Origin: JALENY01 sp036310185
GTDB lineage: Bacteria; Bacillota; Clostridia; Lachnospirales; Lachnospiraceae
Direction of reading: 5' to 3'
Length of the DNA stretch: 39,709 nt
Assembly: GCA_036310185.1 (NCBI GenBank)
Contig: JAXJSH010000122.1
Coordinates: forward strand, 1-39,709
Below, piece by piece: positions 6,833-16,024 of this stretch (position 1 is its first letter; the number at the start of each line of letters is the position of its first letter). The notes below the pieces were generated by a model. It was not told where the DNA came from and did not search any database. It worked only from the letters and a program-made list of their open reading frames with translations. The translations under genes and the position numbers were made by a program.

Positions 6833-9322
6833 TCAGAATCCCTTGATAACCCGGAATTGTATTCTGCGCAGCAGACCATTTCGTTCACTGATCTCCTTGC
6901 AGACTTTTCGGTAAAAAATTCTGGCTTCCATACACTCTACTGCCGTCATCTTATCCGAACTGTAATTGGCGCGCAGTACCTGCTTTGCAAAACGTTCTGT
7001 TTCATCCACAGAAATTCTGGGATACTGTTTGACCAGATGATGAGCAAACTGTGTATCACTGACACGAATTTCTTTTGGGAACTGATCAAACTGCAGTGCT
7101 TTATAAAGATAGTGATAAATATACCGGATATTGCTGTTATAATCGGTGCTGTGAAAACGAATCCGCAAAAGTATCCGCCGAACCGCCAAATTAATAATCA
7201 GCACCAGCACGGACAAAACGATTACACCCACTGCAGCATACAGAACAATATTAAGTACGGATATCTCTTTTTCCGTCTCACCTGCCGAAGCATCCCCATT
7301 CTTTTCGCTCGCTTCCGGTACCGCAGTTTCTGATGGCACAGGAGTGACACTCTCAGTCGGTGTGGGACTTCCGGTCGGTTCCGGCGTTGCTGTTGTGTTC
7401 CCAATTTCCTCTGTATTTACCAGATTTTCTCCGTCTTCTGTCGGGGTAACGGTAATGATCTCCGTCACCGTGGGCTCCGGTGTCTCTTCCGGTGTTTCCT
7501 CAGCCGAATCCATATGACCAGCCCAGTTCGCTCCCTCATAAGGAGACGTCACTTCCACCGGAACCCAGCCCAGATCCGTATAGATTTCCACCCAGGCATG
7601 GGTCATATCATCCATCAGCTCCGCTGTATAGGTTCCGTCTCCATTTTCGAAAAAGGTATTGGCCGGTGCAATATATCCGCCCACAAAACGAGCCGGAACA
7701 CCATACATACGGAACATCAGCACAGCTGCTGAAGCATAGTGAACACAATAACCGGTTTTCTGCGTATACAAAAAGTATTCCACAAATTCTTCCTCTTTCG
7801 GGAACGCAGGTGTATTAATATCATAACTGGTTGTATTTTTCAGGGTTGAGACAATATAATCCCGGATTTCCCGAATACTTCCCTGGGGATTGTCCCTGCA
7901 CTGCTGTTCCAGCCGTGACAGGCGCTCTGCCGGATAGTCCAGATAATTTTCGTACACATACGCTTTATATTCCTTCAAAAGATCCACATAGTCAGCATCG
8001 ACGTCAAGTGCATCCGCATCCAGCTGATCCAGATCAAAATCATACATCTCTTTTTCGTCAACTACGCAATAGTCAATCTGAGATACTTCTGACAACAGAC
8101 CCTGAACTGTACCGTCACCATCTATTTCATATTTTTCATCCGCCTTTGCATAATACGGCAAATAAGCATATTTTCTGGAAGCATGTACACGTTCCATGGT
8201 CATATGCTGTTCCTGATAAGTCAGATCAATTCCTGAATTCAGCATCTCATAGGTCATATCGGAAACCATCCGGCTCAGTTCTTCTTCATACGCCCATCCT
8301 TCTGCCTTCGCATAATCCAGAAGTGCACCGCCATCCACGGCTTCCCACTCTTCACCCGTATAAGTATCGCCCACATAACCTTTCAGATAAATGGCGCTCT
8401 CCGGCTGATAGTCAATGGTGACGCGCAGCTCCTTTGTTCCATCAAAATCCAGCTCACCACGGTTCAGACGGCCATCCACCGCACCGCCGCTGCCGCCAAA
8501 GGGCAGCTTTTCACCAAGATCTTCAAAATAAGGCCACACTTCCTGATTAAAATATTCCTTCACAGAAGAAAAATAATCATTTTTTTCATAGATACGGCTC
8601 ACCGGAACAAGGAGCAGCCCGGAAATCAAAGCCACCGGCAGTGCCATACAGATCATGCCAAACGCTGCCTGTTTTCCCATAAAACCGGCCATCTTTGCAC
8701 GCTTTCCGGAAAAAACCACAAGCATACTCAAAAGAAGCAGCAGCAGCGAAAAAATGGACGGCATCTGTCCCACCAGCATGGCCCCCCCAATGGGGATCAA
8801 AAATACAACAGCCAGCACCCACCAGCGGAATTTTCTCACAACACCAGCACCCAGAATCAGGGCAAGGGGTACCATCATAAAAAGCAGAAAACCCGTATTC
8901 TGCCCCATCGTTCCCACATTTTCCCCGTCTATGACCCATGCGGTTTTGTAAAATTCATTCATTTTGTCAATTATCACTTCAAGGGCCGAATACGCTCCCG
9001 GTTTCAGTTTATCCCATGCCCGGAATCCGGTAAATGCCCATATCCCAAAAATGGCACAGATGACCGGAATCCGGATTTTCGCCGGGGGAATCACATACAA
9101 AAGAAGGCCAAACATACAGATCAGCAAAGTTCCTGCAAAAAAAGTTCCTTTTTTATAGGGAATCCCAAAAACAGAACTGTAAATCAGGAAAAAGCTGGTC
9201 ACAGCCATGAACAAATAAAGATACGCCAAGAAAAAATCGCCATATCTGCCGATCCATCCGCTGTCTCTTTTTTTATTTTCTATTTTTACATGAACTTCTA
9301 AAAAGTTTTCTTTTTTTCTCAT
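6833..9322 (-). CDS. membrane-bound transglutaminase-like protein (TgpA type)
   Basis: 829 residues. The N-terminal 240 residues hold about six membrane segments. Then follow a long extracytoplasmic region and a transglutaminase-like core with Cys526 (TGYCVHYAS), His575 (DDMTHAWVEI) and Asp583 (YTDLGW). A Thr/Pro/Glu-rich linker (about 605-690), one more membrane segment (about 697-720) and a C-terminal DUF4129-type cytoplasmic tail complete it. The catalytic triad is intact, so the protein may cleave or cross-link surface proteins. It is the last gene of the moxR-DUF58-tgpA operon, overlapping the DUF58 gene by ATGA (9319-9322). That gene trio is widespread and the AAA protein probably acts on its partners; the exact role is unknown. 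Confidence 0.88.
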   Translation of the reverse strand: MRKKENFLEVHVKIENKKRDSGWIGRYGDFFLAYLYLFMAVTSFFLIYSSVFGIPYKKGTFFAGTLLICMFGLLLYVIPPAKIRIPVICAIFGIWAFTGFRAWDKLKPGAYSALEVIIDKMNEFYKTAWVIDGENVGTMGQNTGFLLFMMVPLALILGAGVVRKFRWWVLAVVFLIPIGGAMLVGQMPSIFSLLLLLLSMLVVFSGKRAKMAGFMGKQAAFGMICMALPVALISGLLLVPVSRIYEKNDYFSSVKEYFNQEVWPYFEDLGEKLPFGGSGGAVDGRLNRGELDFDGTKELRVTIDYQPESAIYLKGYVGDTYTGEEWEAVDGGALLDYAKAEGWAYEEELSRMVSDMTYEMLNSGIDLTYQEQHMTMERVHASRKYAYLPYYAKADEKYEIDGDGTVQGLLSEVSQIDYCVVDEKEMYDFDLDQLDADALDVDADYVDLLKEYKAYVYENYLDYPAERLSRLEQQCRDNPQGSIREIRDYIVSTLKNTTSYDINTPAFPKEEEFVEYFLYTQKTGYCVHYASAAVLMFRMYGVPARFVGGYIAPANTFFENGDGTYTAELMDDMTHAWVEIYTDLGWVPVEVTSPYEGANWAGHMDSAEETPEETPEPTVTEIITVTPTEDGENLVNTEEIGNTTATPEPTGSPTPTESVTPVPSETAVPEASEKNGDASAGETEKEISVLNIVLYAAVGVIVLSVLVLIINLAVRRILLRIRFHSTDYNSNIRYIYHYLYKALQFDQFPKEIRVSDTQFAHHLVKQYPRISVDETERFAKQVLRANYSSDKMTAVECMEARIFYRKVCKEISERNGLLRRIQFRVIKGF

Positions 9323-10419
9323 ATTTCCAGCCTAAATGTCTCCAGTTCATTTTCCATCTCATCTGTATGAAACTGCATCAGCACTTCGTCTTTTTTGATA
9401 ACTTCCAGCTTATGATTCACGCTGAGACGAACTTCCGGTATCTCATCCACAAACTGCTGCCGGTACTGGTCTTTCCAGTCTTTCTGTCCGGAATGAATCT
9501 TCGCCTGCATGACCGCCTCCATGGCTTCATACAGATGTTCTTCCGTCCGCACACCATATCGTTCCAGATGCCCCTCCTCGGTGGTCCATACGAGGAAATG
9601 GGGACATTTGTTCACAAACATGGAAAAGGAAAGTGCCATTCCCAACTGTATAATGCCATCCATCTTCTGTCTCAGATTTTTTTCTGCCGGCGGCATGGAA
9701 AAATCCAGATACAGACAGGCACGATACCCAAGAGGATAACTGTAATCTTTTACCAGTACATCGTCCGCTCTGGCACTCAGTTTCCAGTGAATGCGGTGCA
9801 GCGTATCTCCTGCCTGATATTCCCGGATCTGAAAGATCTCCGACACGTCATTTCCCGGCCTTGACAGATCATATTCACAGAAATCAGACTCCTGAGGACG
9901 GACAACCGGCTTTGCGGTAACCTCTGTCATATAAAGTGTGGGCAGAATTTTGATTTCCGCCTGTCCCTTTGCAGGAATCCTGGTCGAAAAAAGCCCCAGC
10001 AGATCATATACACGCACTGAGGTCATACTCAATTGTATTTTCCCGCAATATTTTTCTTCCTTTTTGCAGATAACTTTTGTATGCCCGTGTTTTCTGGCAT
10101 TTCCCCAGACTTTTATCTTTTCCCGTTTCCCGGTCTGCATCTCAAGATATTCCAGATCAATCCCGATCACCGGGGCCGGAATCCAGCTCTTATTTTCAAT
10201 CGCCAGTTCTGCTGCCCAGAAATCGCCCTTCTGGATCTGCTCCTGGGGTGTTCCAAGGCTTACATGAACACCCTGCTTCATAAAACGAAGGGATATCCAC
10301 AGCACAACCGGTAAAATCACCAGAAAGGTCAGAAGAAAACGAACTGACTCCACTCGATACATGACAGACAGAAAAAACACAACGGCCAGAAGTATCAGAT
10401 ATAAAATCTTTTTTATCAT
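9319..10419 (-). CDS. DUF58 (von Willebrand-like) membrane protein
   Basis: 366 residues. Two N-terminal membrane segments (residues about 5-45) are followed by a cytoplasmic or surface domain with the DUF58 signature (REYQAGDTLHRIHWKLSA and DDVLVKDY). The C-terminal half looks like a degenerate vWA fold. The start at 10419 is preceded by GGAAGG nine bases upstream; the frame is open to 10449, but that ATG lies inside moxR without a site. It follows moxR by 19 bp and overlaps the transglutaminase gene by 4 bp, so the three are co-translated. DUF58 proteins are the usual partners of MoxR ATPases. Confidence 0.88.
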   Translation of the reverse strand: MIKKILYLILLAVVFFLSVMYRVESVRFLLTFLVILPVVLWISLRFMKQGVHVSLGTPQEQIQKGDFWAAELAIENKSWIPAPVIGIDLEYLEMQTGKREKIKVWGNARKHGHTKVICKKEEKYCGKIQLSMTSVRVYDLLGLFSTRIPAKGQAEIKILPTLYMTEVTAKPVVRPQESDFCEYDLSRPGNDVSEIFQIREYQAGDTLHRIHWKLSARADDVLVKDYSYPLGYRACLYLDFSMPPAEKNLRQKMDGIIQLGMALSFSMFVNKCPHFLVWTTEEGHLERYGVRTEEHLYEAMEAVMQAKIHSGQKDWKDQYRQQFVDEIPEVRLSVNHKLEVIKKDEVLMQFHTDEMENELETFRLEI

Positions 10420-10438
10420 ATCATCGTTCCTTCCAGTC

Positions 10439-11389
10439 TTATTGAACACTCTCCGGCTGCGGCATCTTTGTCTGTTCCAGAATCAGACGCATCACCTCTT
10501 CCGCCGTGTGATGTCCGATTCTGGCTCTGGTGTTCAGACGAAGTCTATGTGTCATAACATGTGCTGCCACATCTGCCACATCCTGGGGCAGAACAAAATT
10601 TCGTCCCTGCATAAATGCTGCCGCTTTCACCAGTCTGGTCAGATCCAGTGCACCTCGGGGACTCACACCAAGCTCCAGCATGGGATGATTTCGAGTGGCA
10701 TTGGCCAGACGGATAATATACTCATAAACAACATCGTGAATAAACACATTTTCCACCTGTTTTCTCAGGCAGATCAGTTCTTCCTGACTCATGACAGGTT
10801 CAACCAGATCCAGCGGGTCCTGTGCATGCCGGTCTTTCATCAGGCGCAGCTCATCTTCCGGCTTTGGATATCCGATACTGAGACTGATCATAAAACGGTC
10901 TACCTGTGATTCCGGCAGCTGCTGCGTACCGGAAAAGCCCACCGGATTCTGGGTCGCAAGTACAATAAAAGGCTGCGGCACATATCTGGTGACACCGTCC
11001 ACCGTCACATGCCCCTCCTCCATTACTTCCAGAAGGGCGGACTGGGTTTTCGGCGAAGTACGGTTGATCTCATCTGCCAGAAGCAGATTGCACATGGCCG
11101 CGCCCGGCTGATAGACAAACTCTCCCGTGTGCTTCTGATACATGGAAAATCCGGTGATATCCGCCGGAAGTACATCCGGTGTAAACTGGATACGATTCGC
11201 CTGAAGCATCATGGCTTTCGAAAAAGACAGAGCCATTCTGGTTTTTCCCACGCCAGGCACATCCTCCAGAAGAACATGTCCCCCTGCCAGGACAGCCATC
11301 ATAACCTTATGAATGCTCTCATCCTTACCAACAATTACTTTTTTTACTTCCTTAATAACCTGCTCTATTTTTCTTACGCCTGGTTCCAT
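10439..11389 (-). CDS. moxR: MoxR-family AAA+ ATPase
   Basis: 316 residues. Walker A is DVPGVGKTRMA, Walker B LLLADEINR, followed by the MoxR hallmark TSPKTQSALLEVMEE and the sensor segment VLATQNP. The C-terminal lid includes SPRGALDLTR. MoxR ATPases are chaperone-like motors that mature or assemble partner proteins, here presumably the DUF58 and transglutaminase proteins encoded next. The start at 11389 is the second of two adjacent ATGs, seven bases after GGAGG. A longer frame to 11440 exists, but its extra residues are not conserved-looking. First gene of the trio; 85 bp separate it from the dus gene upstream. Confidence 0.9.
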   Translation of the reverse strand: MEPGVRKIEQVIKEVKKVIVGKDESIHKVMMAVLAGGHVLLEDVPGVGKTRMALSFSKAMMLQANRIQFTPDVLPADITGFSMYQKHTGEFVYQPGAAMCNLLLADEINRTSPKTQSALLEVMEEGHVTVDGVTRYVPQPFIVLATQNPVGFSGTQQLPESQVDRFMISLSIGYPKPEDELRLMKDRHAQDPLDLVEPVMSQEELICLRKQVENVFIHDVVYEYIIRLANATRNHPMLELGVSPRGALDLTRLVKAAAFMQGRNFVLPQDVADVAAHVMTHRLRLNTRARIGHHTAEEVMRLILEQTKMPQPESVQ

Positions 11390-11474
11390 CATAACCCCTC
11401 CGTATTCTTTTTTCATGCCTGCATCCCCACGCAGTTTCAATGAAGATTTTATATACTTTCCTTAAAAAGACTGT

Positions 11475-12401
11475 CTATGCATTTTGAAAAATCTCATCCA
11501 CAATCGCTTCATATACTGATAATCTCTCACACTTCTTAATCTTTTTCCATACTTTTTTCTCATCTGAAAAATTTTTGACAAAATAAGACCAGAATTCTTT
11601 CATTTTAAACAGAATATTTCGATCACCGGAAAGTGTCCTGCAGTACCCTTCAAGCAGTCTCTGATGAAACAGCTGCAGCTGTTCCGTCTTTCCGTGTTCC
11701 ATTGCGCACAGCTCATTGATCAGATCCGGATGTGCCACAATGCCGCGCCCCAGCATTACCATCTCCACCTGTGGGAAACGTTCCTGAAAGGATTCAAAAT
11801 CCTTTTTTGAAAACAGATCTCCATTGTAACAGATGCTGTGACGGCTGGATGCCAGCGCCTCCCCAAAAATATCCAGATTGGGATGATTTTTATAATAGTC
11901 CGTCTGCACACGCGGATGAATGATCAGTTCTTTCAAAGGATATTTTTCATAAACAGCAAGAATGTCTTCGAACTCCAGCGGACTTTCCAGCCCAAGACGT
12001 GTTTTCACCGACACTTCCATATCCAGTTTTTCAAAAACTTCATCAAAAAAACGATCCAGCTTCCGCGGATCTTCCAGAAAACCGGATCCTCTTCCCTTTG
12101 TGACCACCGTCTTTGAGGGACAGCCCAGATTCAGATTCACTTCCCGGTAGCCGTATTCTTTCAGATGCTTTGCCGTCCGGACAAAATCATCCGCCTGACA
12201 GGTCAGGATCTGAGGAACCGTCACCATGCCCTTATTATTCTCCGGGTTCAGTTCCTGCCATTCTTTCTCTGAAAAGGTTTTATTAATATGAGGCACCAGA
12301 AACGGCGTAAAATATTTGTCCGCCGGACGGAAAAGGGAATGATACGCTTCCCGGAACACATGAGTCGTAACGCCTTCCATGGGTGCCATATAAAATTTCA
12401 T
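11475..12401 (-). CDS. tRNA-dihydrouridine synthase family protein
   Basis: 308 residues. It opens with MKFYMAPMEGVTTHVFR, the classic Dus start, and has the catalytic cysteine in NLNLGCPSKTVV (about residue 97). GSGFLEDP follows, then VKTRLGL, IIHPRVQ (FMN phosphate contact region), YNGDL and MLGRGIVAHPDL. Dus enzymes reduce uridines in the tRNA D-loop with FMN and NADPH. Which position is modified cannot be told, so no symbol is given. The second of two adjacent ATGs is taken as the start, seven bases after GAGG; 12404 is the alternative. Divergent from glgC across 298 bp of AT-rich DNA. Confidence 0.9.
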   Translation of the reverse strand: MKFYMAPMEGVTTHVFREAYHSLFRPADKYFTPFLVPHINKTFSEKEWQELNPENNKGMVTVPQILTCQADDFVRTAKHLKEYGYREVNLNLGCPSKTVVTKGRGSGFLEDPRKLDRFFDEVFEKLDMEVSVKTRLGLESPLEFEDILAVYEKYPLKELIIHPRVQTDYYKNHPNLDIFGEALASSRHSICYNGDLFSKKDFESFQERFPQVEMVMLGRGIVAHPDLINELCAMEHGKTEQLQLFHQRLLEGYCRTLSGDRNILFKMKEFWSYFVKNFSDEKKVWKKIKKCERLSVYEAIVDEIFQNA

Positions 12402-12699
12402 CATAATTCCTCACTTATATCAACATATATGCTTTTTTCAAAAAATTCATCAAAGATATAGTAAAAATACTCACATATTCAGTATATCATATATAGATAA
12501 AAATGTCTTTTTTATTTACACTTGTGTTTTTGCATATTTTTCCATGTAAAATTTTACCTTTTTATGTTTATAGTGCATAATTTGTCTACTTTGCATAAAA
12601 TTTTTTTAAATTTAACCTAGTTTTTTTGCACAAAAATATGGAAAAACCCAGAAATTAATTGTATAATATATTACAATAAAAGGAAAGTGAGGGTTCATC
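12402..12699. other. AT-rich divergent intergenic region (dus / glgC)
   Basis: No gene seen. The region contains the palindrome GTAAAATTTTAC (12546-12557) and repeated TGCATAA-type words at about 12530, 12570 and 12593. These could be operators, but nothing identifies the regulator. Confidence 0.3.
12639..12667 (+). promoter_or_regulatory. promoter of glgCD
   Basis: TATAAT at 12662-12667, with TGGAAA as a weak -35 at 12639-12644 (17-bp spacer). AAAGGAAAGTGAGGG then precedes the glgC ATG. Confidence 0.55.
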
Positions 12700-13839
12700 A
12701 TGAAACAAAATAGTATGTTAGCAATGATTCTGGCCGGTGGCCGAGGATCTCGTCTGCATGACCTGACCAACAAAGTGGCAAAGCCAGCCGTTTCATACGG
12801 TGGTAAGTACCGCATTGTCGACTTCCCTCTTAGCAACTGTGCAAACAGTGGCATTGATGTAGTCGGTGTACTTACTCAGTATGAATCTGTTCTCCTGAAC
12901 AGTTATGTAGCCGCAGGCGGCCGCTGGGGTCTTGACGCAAAGGATAGTGGTGTATTCGTTCTCCCTCCAAGAGAAAAAGCAGATGCCAATCTTGATGTAT
13001 ACCGCGGAACCGCTGATGCGATCTCCCAGAATATAGACTTTATTGACACCTACGAACCGGAATACATACTCGTTCTCTCCGGAGACCACATCTACAAAAT
13101 GAATTATGACAAAATGCTTGACTATCACAAGGAGCACAAAGCTGACGCTACCATCGCAGTTATGGAAGTTCCCATGAAAGAGGCAAGCCGTTTCGGTATC
13201 ATGAACACAGACGAAACCGGACGCATCGTGGAATTTGAGGAAAAACCGCCAGTACCAAAGAGCAACCTGGCTTCCATGGGTATCTATATCTTCAACTGGA
13301 AACTGCTTCGCAAGATGCTGGTTGCAGATATGAAGTCCACCGAATCTCACCATGACTTCGGAAAAGATATCATCCCAGGGCTGCTCAACGACGGCAAAAA
13401 GCTGGTTGCCTATACTTTCCAGGGCTACTGGAAGGACGTTGGAACAATCGATTCCTTATGGGAGGCAAACATGGATCTTCTGGATTCCAACAGCGGCCTG
13501 GATCTTGGCGATCCGACCTGGAAGATCTACACCGAAGACGTTACTACTCTTCCGCACTATGTTGGTGAAAATGCAGAAATCACCCGCTCTTACATTACAC
13601 AGGGCTGCGTGATCGACGGTGAAGTGAAAAACTCCGTACTGTTCACCGGCGTCAAAGTCGGTGCCGGTGCAAAAATCATCGACAGCGTACTGATGCCGGG
13701 TGCTGTCGTTGAAGACGGCGCTGTTGTAACCCGTGCACTGGTTGCAGACAATATCGTGATCGGCAAAGGTGCTGTTGTGGGTGACGCAAAGAGTGAAAAC
13801 ATCGAACTCGTTGCAAAACGCGTGAAGGGGGTAGAATAA
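12700..13839 (+). CDS. glgC: glucose-1-phosphate adenylyltransferase GlgC
   Basis: 379 residues. It makes ADP-glucose from glucose-1-phosphate and ATP, the committed step of glycogen synthesis. The nucleotidyltransferase motif MILAGGRGSRLHDLT is at residues 9-23, followed by KPAVSYGGKYRIVDFPLSN, SGDHIYKMNY (metal-binding Asp) and IVEFEEKP. The C-terminal 100 residues are a left-handed beta-helix with hexapeptide repeats. Length is usual. It is followed after one base by glgD, the pair that makes up the Firmicutes enzyme. Confidence 0.95.
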   Translation: MKQNSMLAMILAGGRGSRLHDLTNKVAKPAVSYGGKYRIVDFPLSNCANSGIDVVGVLTQYESVLLNSYVAAGGRWGLDAKDSGVFVLPPREKADANLDVYRGTADAISQNIDFIDTYEPEYILVLSGDHIYKMNYDKMLDYHKEHKADATIAVMEVPMKEASRFGIMNTDETGRIVEFEEKPPVPKSNLASMGIYIFNWKLLRKMLVADMKSTESHHDFGKDIIPGLLNDGKKLVAYTFQGYWKDVGTIDSLWEANMDLLDSNSGLDLGDPTWKIYTEDVTTLPHYVGENAEITRSYITQGCVIDGEVKNSVLFTGVKVGAGAKIIDSVLMPGAVVEDGAVVTRALVADNIVIGKGAVVGDAKSENIELVAKRVKGVE

Positions 13840-13840
13840 T

Positions 13841-14956
13841 ATGGCAAGCGCATTTGGTATTGTTAATTCTTCCGGAAATCATATCTGGGTAGAAGGATTA
13901 CAGGATTATCGTCCGATCGGTGCATTTTCCTTCCTTGGAAGATACCGTATTGTGGATTTTCCCATTTCAAACTTAAGTAACAGCGGCATTGACCGTATTC
14001 AGGTTTATGTAAAAAGAAAACCGCGCTCCATTACCGAGCACATCGGAACCGGAAGACATTACAACATCAACTCAAAACGCGGTAAAGTTCAGATTCTGTT
14101 CTCCGAAAGTCAGTCTAAAAACAGCATCTACAACACCGACATTGCAGCTTTCATAGAAAACATTGAAAGCATCGAAAAAATGCATGAAGAATATGTTGTG
14201 ATCACACCGAACCATCTGGTATTCACACAGGATTTTGACAAGCTTCTGGATACTCATATCGAATCCGGCGCTGATATTTCCCTTCTGTATCATTCTGTTG
14301 ACAATGCAAAGGAAGCATTCTTAAACAGTGATGTTGTAAATCTGAACAAACAGAAAGGTGTTCTTTCCATTGAGAAAAACCGTGGAACAGCCAAAAGCAA
14401 AAACATCTTCATGGACACCTATGTAATGAAGAAAGAACTGTTTATTGAACTGATTAAAAATGCGTACAAATTATCCTCCATGTACACACTGTCTCAGATT
14501 GTGAGCCGTGCATGTGATGAAATCGATATTCGCGGCATTGCTCATCGTGGATACTTTGCAGCAATTACTTCTCTGCAGAACTTCTATGAAGCAAATATGT
14601 CTCTGATCGACTATAAAACAGCTTCTGATCTGTTTAATGAGGACTGGCCCATTTATACCAGAACCAATGACTCTGCACCGACACAGTATCGTGAAGGCGC
14701 ATCTGTGAAAAAATCAGTTGTATCCAACGGTTGTATTATCGAAGGTACCGTGGAAAATTCCATCATCGGACGTGGATGTAAGATTGAAAAAGGTGCTGTG
14801 ATCAAAAACAGTATCATTTTACCGGATACGGTTATCGGCAAAGATGTTTATGTAGAAAACTTCGTTGTTGATAAACATTCCAAGATCGTTCACGGAAACC
14901 AGATCACTGCTGACGCAGAAAAAGTTGGTTACGTTAAACGTGGTGACAGACTGTAA
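13841..14956 (+). CDS. glgD: GlgD, regulatory subunit of glucose-1-phosphate adenylyltransferase
   Basis: 371 residues. A homologue of GlgC with the same two-domain layout, but the nucleotide-binding loop is replaced (AFGIVNSSGNHIWVEGL instead of the GGRG loop), as usual for GlgD. That subunit is thought not to be catalytic by itself and to raise GlgC activity in the hetero-oligomer. RYRIVDFPISNLSNSGID is retained, and the C-terminus carries the hexapeptide beta-helix (VSNGCIIEGTVENSIIGRG). The start follows the glgC stop by one base; translation is probably coupled. A strong terminator follows. Confidence 0.95.
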   Translation: MASAFGIVNSSGNHIWVEGLQDYRPIGAFSFLGRYRIVDFPISNLSNSGIDRIQVYVKRKPRSITEHIGTGRHYNINSKRGKVQILFSESQSKNSIYNTDIAAFIENIESIEKMHEEYVVITPNHLVFTQDFDKLLDTHIESGADISLLYHSVDNAKEAFLNSDVVNLNKQKGVLSIEKNRGTAKSKNIFMDTYVMKKELFIELIKNAYKLSSMYTLSQIVSRACDEIDIRGIAHRGYFAAITSLQNFYEANMSLIDYKTASDLFNEDWPIYTRTNDSAPTQYREGASVKKSVVSNGCIIEGTVENSIIGRGCKIEKGAVIKNSIILPDTVIGKDVYVENFVVDKHSKIVHGNQITADAEKVGYVKRGDRL

Positions 14957-14977
14957 TCCATGATTGGATAAAGTTTC

Positions 14978-15009
14978 AGCCGGCAGGAAAAATCCTGCCG
15001 GCTGTTTTT
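14978..15009 (+). terminator. intrinsic terminator of glgCD
   Basis: An 11-bp stem, AGCCGGCAGGA / TCCTGCCGGCT (14978-15003), with a short loop, followed by TGTTTTTC. Confidence 0.93.
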
Positions 15010-15061
15010 CATAAAAAAGGAAGTTTCGCTCTCTGTTCTGCCGCTGTTTTATGGCTGCCTT

Positions 15062-15745
15062 TTACATTTCTTTCCGCACCCACATACGCTGGGCCTGCCG
15101 CATATGACGTGCATCCTCTTTCACATATATCACACCGTAGCACACCAGATTCATCATAAATGCCACCAGAACATCCAGCATACTGTGCTGTTTTAACAAT
15201 ACCGTAGACAATACAATGGAAACAGCCAAAACAACAATCGCCGCACAAAGAACTCTGTGCTGTTTTACTTTTCTGTTTTTCAGCAGGGCGATTCCACATG
15301 CAATAGAATTGAACACATGCAGACTGGGCAATATGTTGGTGGGAGTATCCACTTTATACAAAATCTGCACCATCCGAATAAAAATACTGTCACCGCTGAG
15401 TTTTGGTCTCAGATTATGCCCATTTGGATATACATAAGAAATTATCACAAACAGAACCATTCCAATAGCAAGAGTGGTTACCAGCTTATAATACTCTCTG
15501 TCATCTTCACAGAACAAAGCAAAATAAAGTACCGTAGCGGCCACAAAGAAAAACCACAGCAAATACGGAATAATGAAATATTCACAGAACGGAATTTTCC
15601 TGTCTATCTCCATTCGTATCAAATGAATACGTACATCCCGCTGCTCCATCCAGGCAAATGCAAGCAGATACAATGCCCCAAATATAAGAACACCGGTCAG
15701 CCGTCTTTTAAATTTATCCGATTTTAATCTTTTTACTAATTCCAT
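15062..15745 (-). CDS. PAP2-family membrane phosphatase
   Basis: 227 residues with about six membrane segments. The three PAP2 motif parts are visible: an RP element in NGHNLRPKL, PSLHVFNS (the motif with the catalytic-type His) and LKQHSMLDV (His nucleophile region). PAP2 enzymes dephosphorylate lipid phosphates such as undecaprenyl pyrophosphate or phosphatidic acid, or transfer phosphates to inositol head groups; the sequence does not decide which. AGGAAG precedes the ATG. It is a single gene with a long, apparently structured leader (15746-15862). Confidence 0.85.
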   Translation of the reverse strand: MELVKRLKSDKFKRRLTGVLIFGALYLLAFAWMEQRDVRIHLIRMEIDRKIPFCEYFIIPYLLWFFFVAATVLYFALFCEDDREYYKLVTTLAIGMVLFVIISYVYPNGHNLRPKLSGDSIFIRMVQILYKVDTPTNILPSLHVFNSIACGIALLKNRKVKQHRVLCAAIVVLAVSIVLSTVLLKQHSMLDVLVAFMMNLVCYGVIYVKEDARHMRQAQRMWVRKEM

Positions 15746-15877
15746 TTTACTTCCTCACACTGATGTGTCCGCAGGCTGTATCACAGCCACGATACGAATG
15801 CCCTATCCTGAGCGCCCAAATTGATGTGCATTTAAAGAATACGAAAGGATAGTTATCTTTCTGCAGTTATTTTATCA
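15746..15877 (-). promoter_or_regulatory. promoter and structured 5' leader of the PAP2 gene
   Basis: An extended -10, TGATAAAAT, lies at 15869-15877 on the minus strand. The predicted leader of about 115 nt opens with the arm CTATCCT, which pairs with AGGATAG (15846-15852 with 15803-15809). It continues through a perfect 6-bp, 3-nt-loop hairpin GGCTGT/ACAGCC (15774-15788) and ends with ACAC-TGAT-GTGT touching the ribosome binding site. It does not match any riboswitch class I know. Confidence 0.4.
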
Positions 15878-15941
15878 TATAATCTCACAAACAAATTTAG
15901 AAACTCTATCTTCTTTTCTTAATTTTTTATGAATTTTTTTT

Positions 15942-16010
15942 GTAACTGTTCAGAAAGTGCTCCCACATATGCATAAAGTGTATGTGGGAGCTCACTCACA
16001 AAACAGTTAC
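15942..16010. repeat. nested palindrome after the GH31 gene
   Basis: Outer arms GTAACTGT / ACAGTTAC (15942-15949, 16003-16010) enclose an 11-bp inner stem GCTCCCACATA / TATGTGGGAGC (15959-15969, 15981-15991). It starts 15 nt after the GH31 stop. The flanking homopolymer is A on the minus strand, so this is not a canonical terminator; it may be a small palindromic repeat element. Confidence 0.5.
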
Positions 16011-16024
16011 TGTCTTTCCATATT

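Noticed and set aside
15746..15862. c-di-GMP, THF, fluoride or ZTP riboswitch in the PAP2 leader
   Set aside because: None of the conserved core words of these classes is present; the leader is left unclassified.
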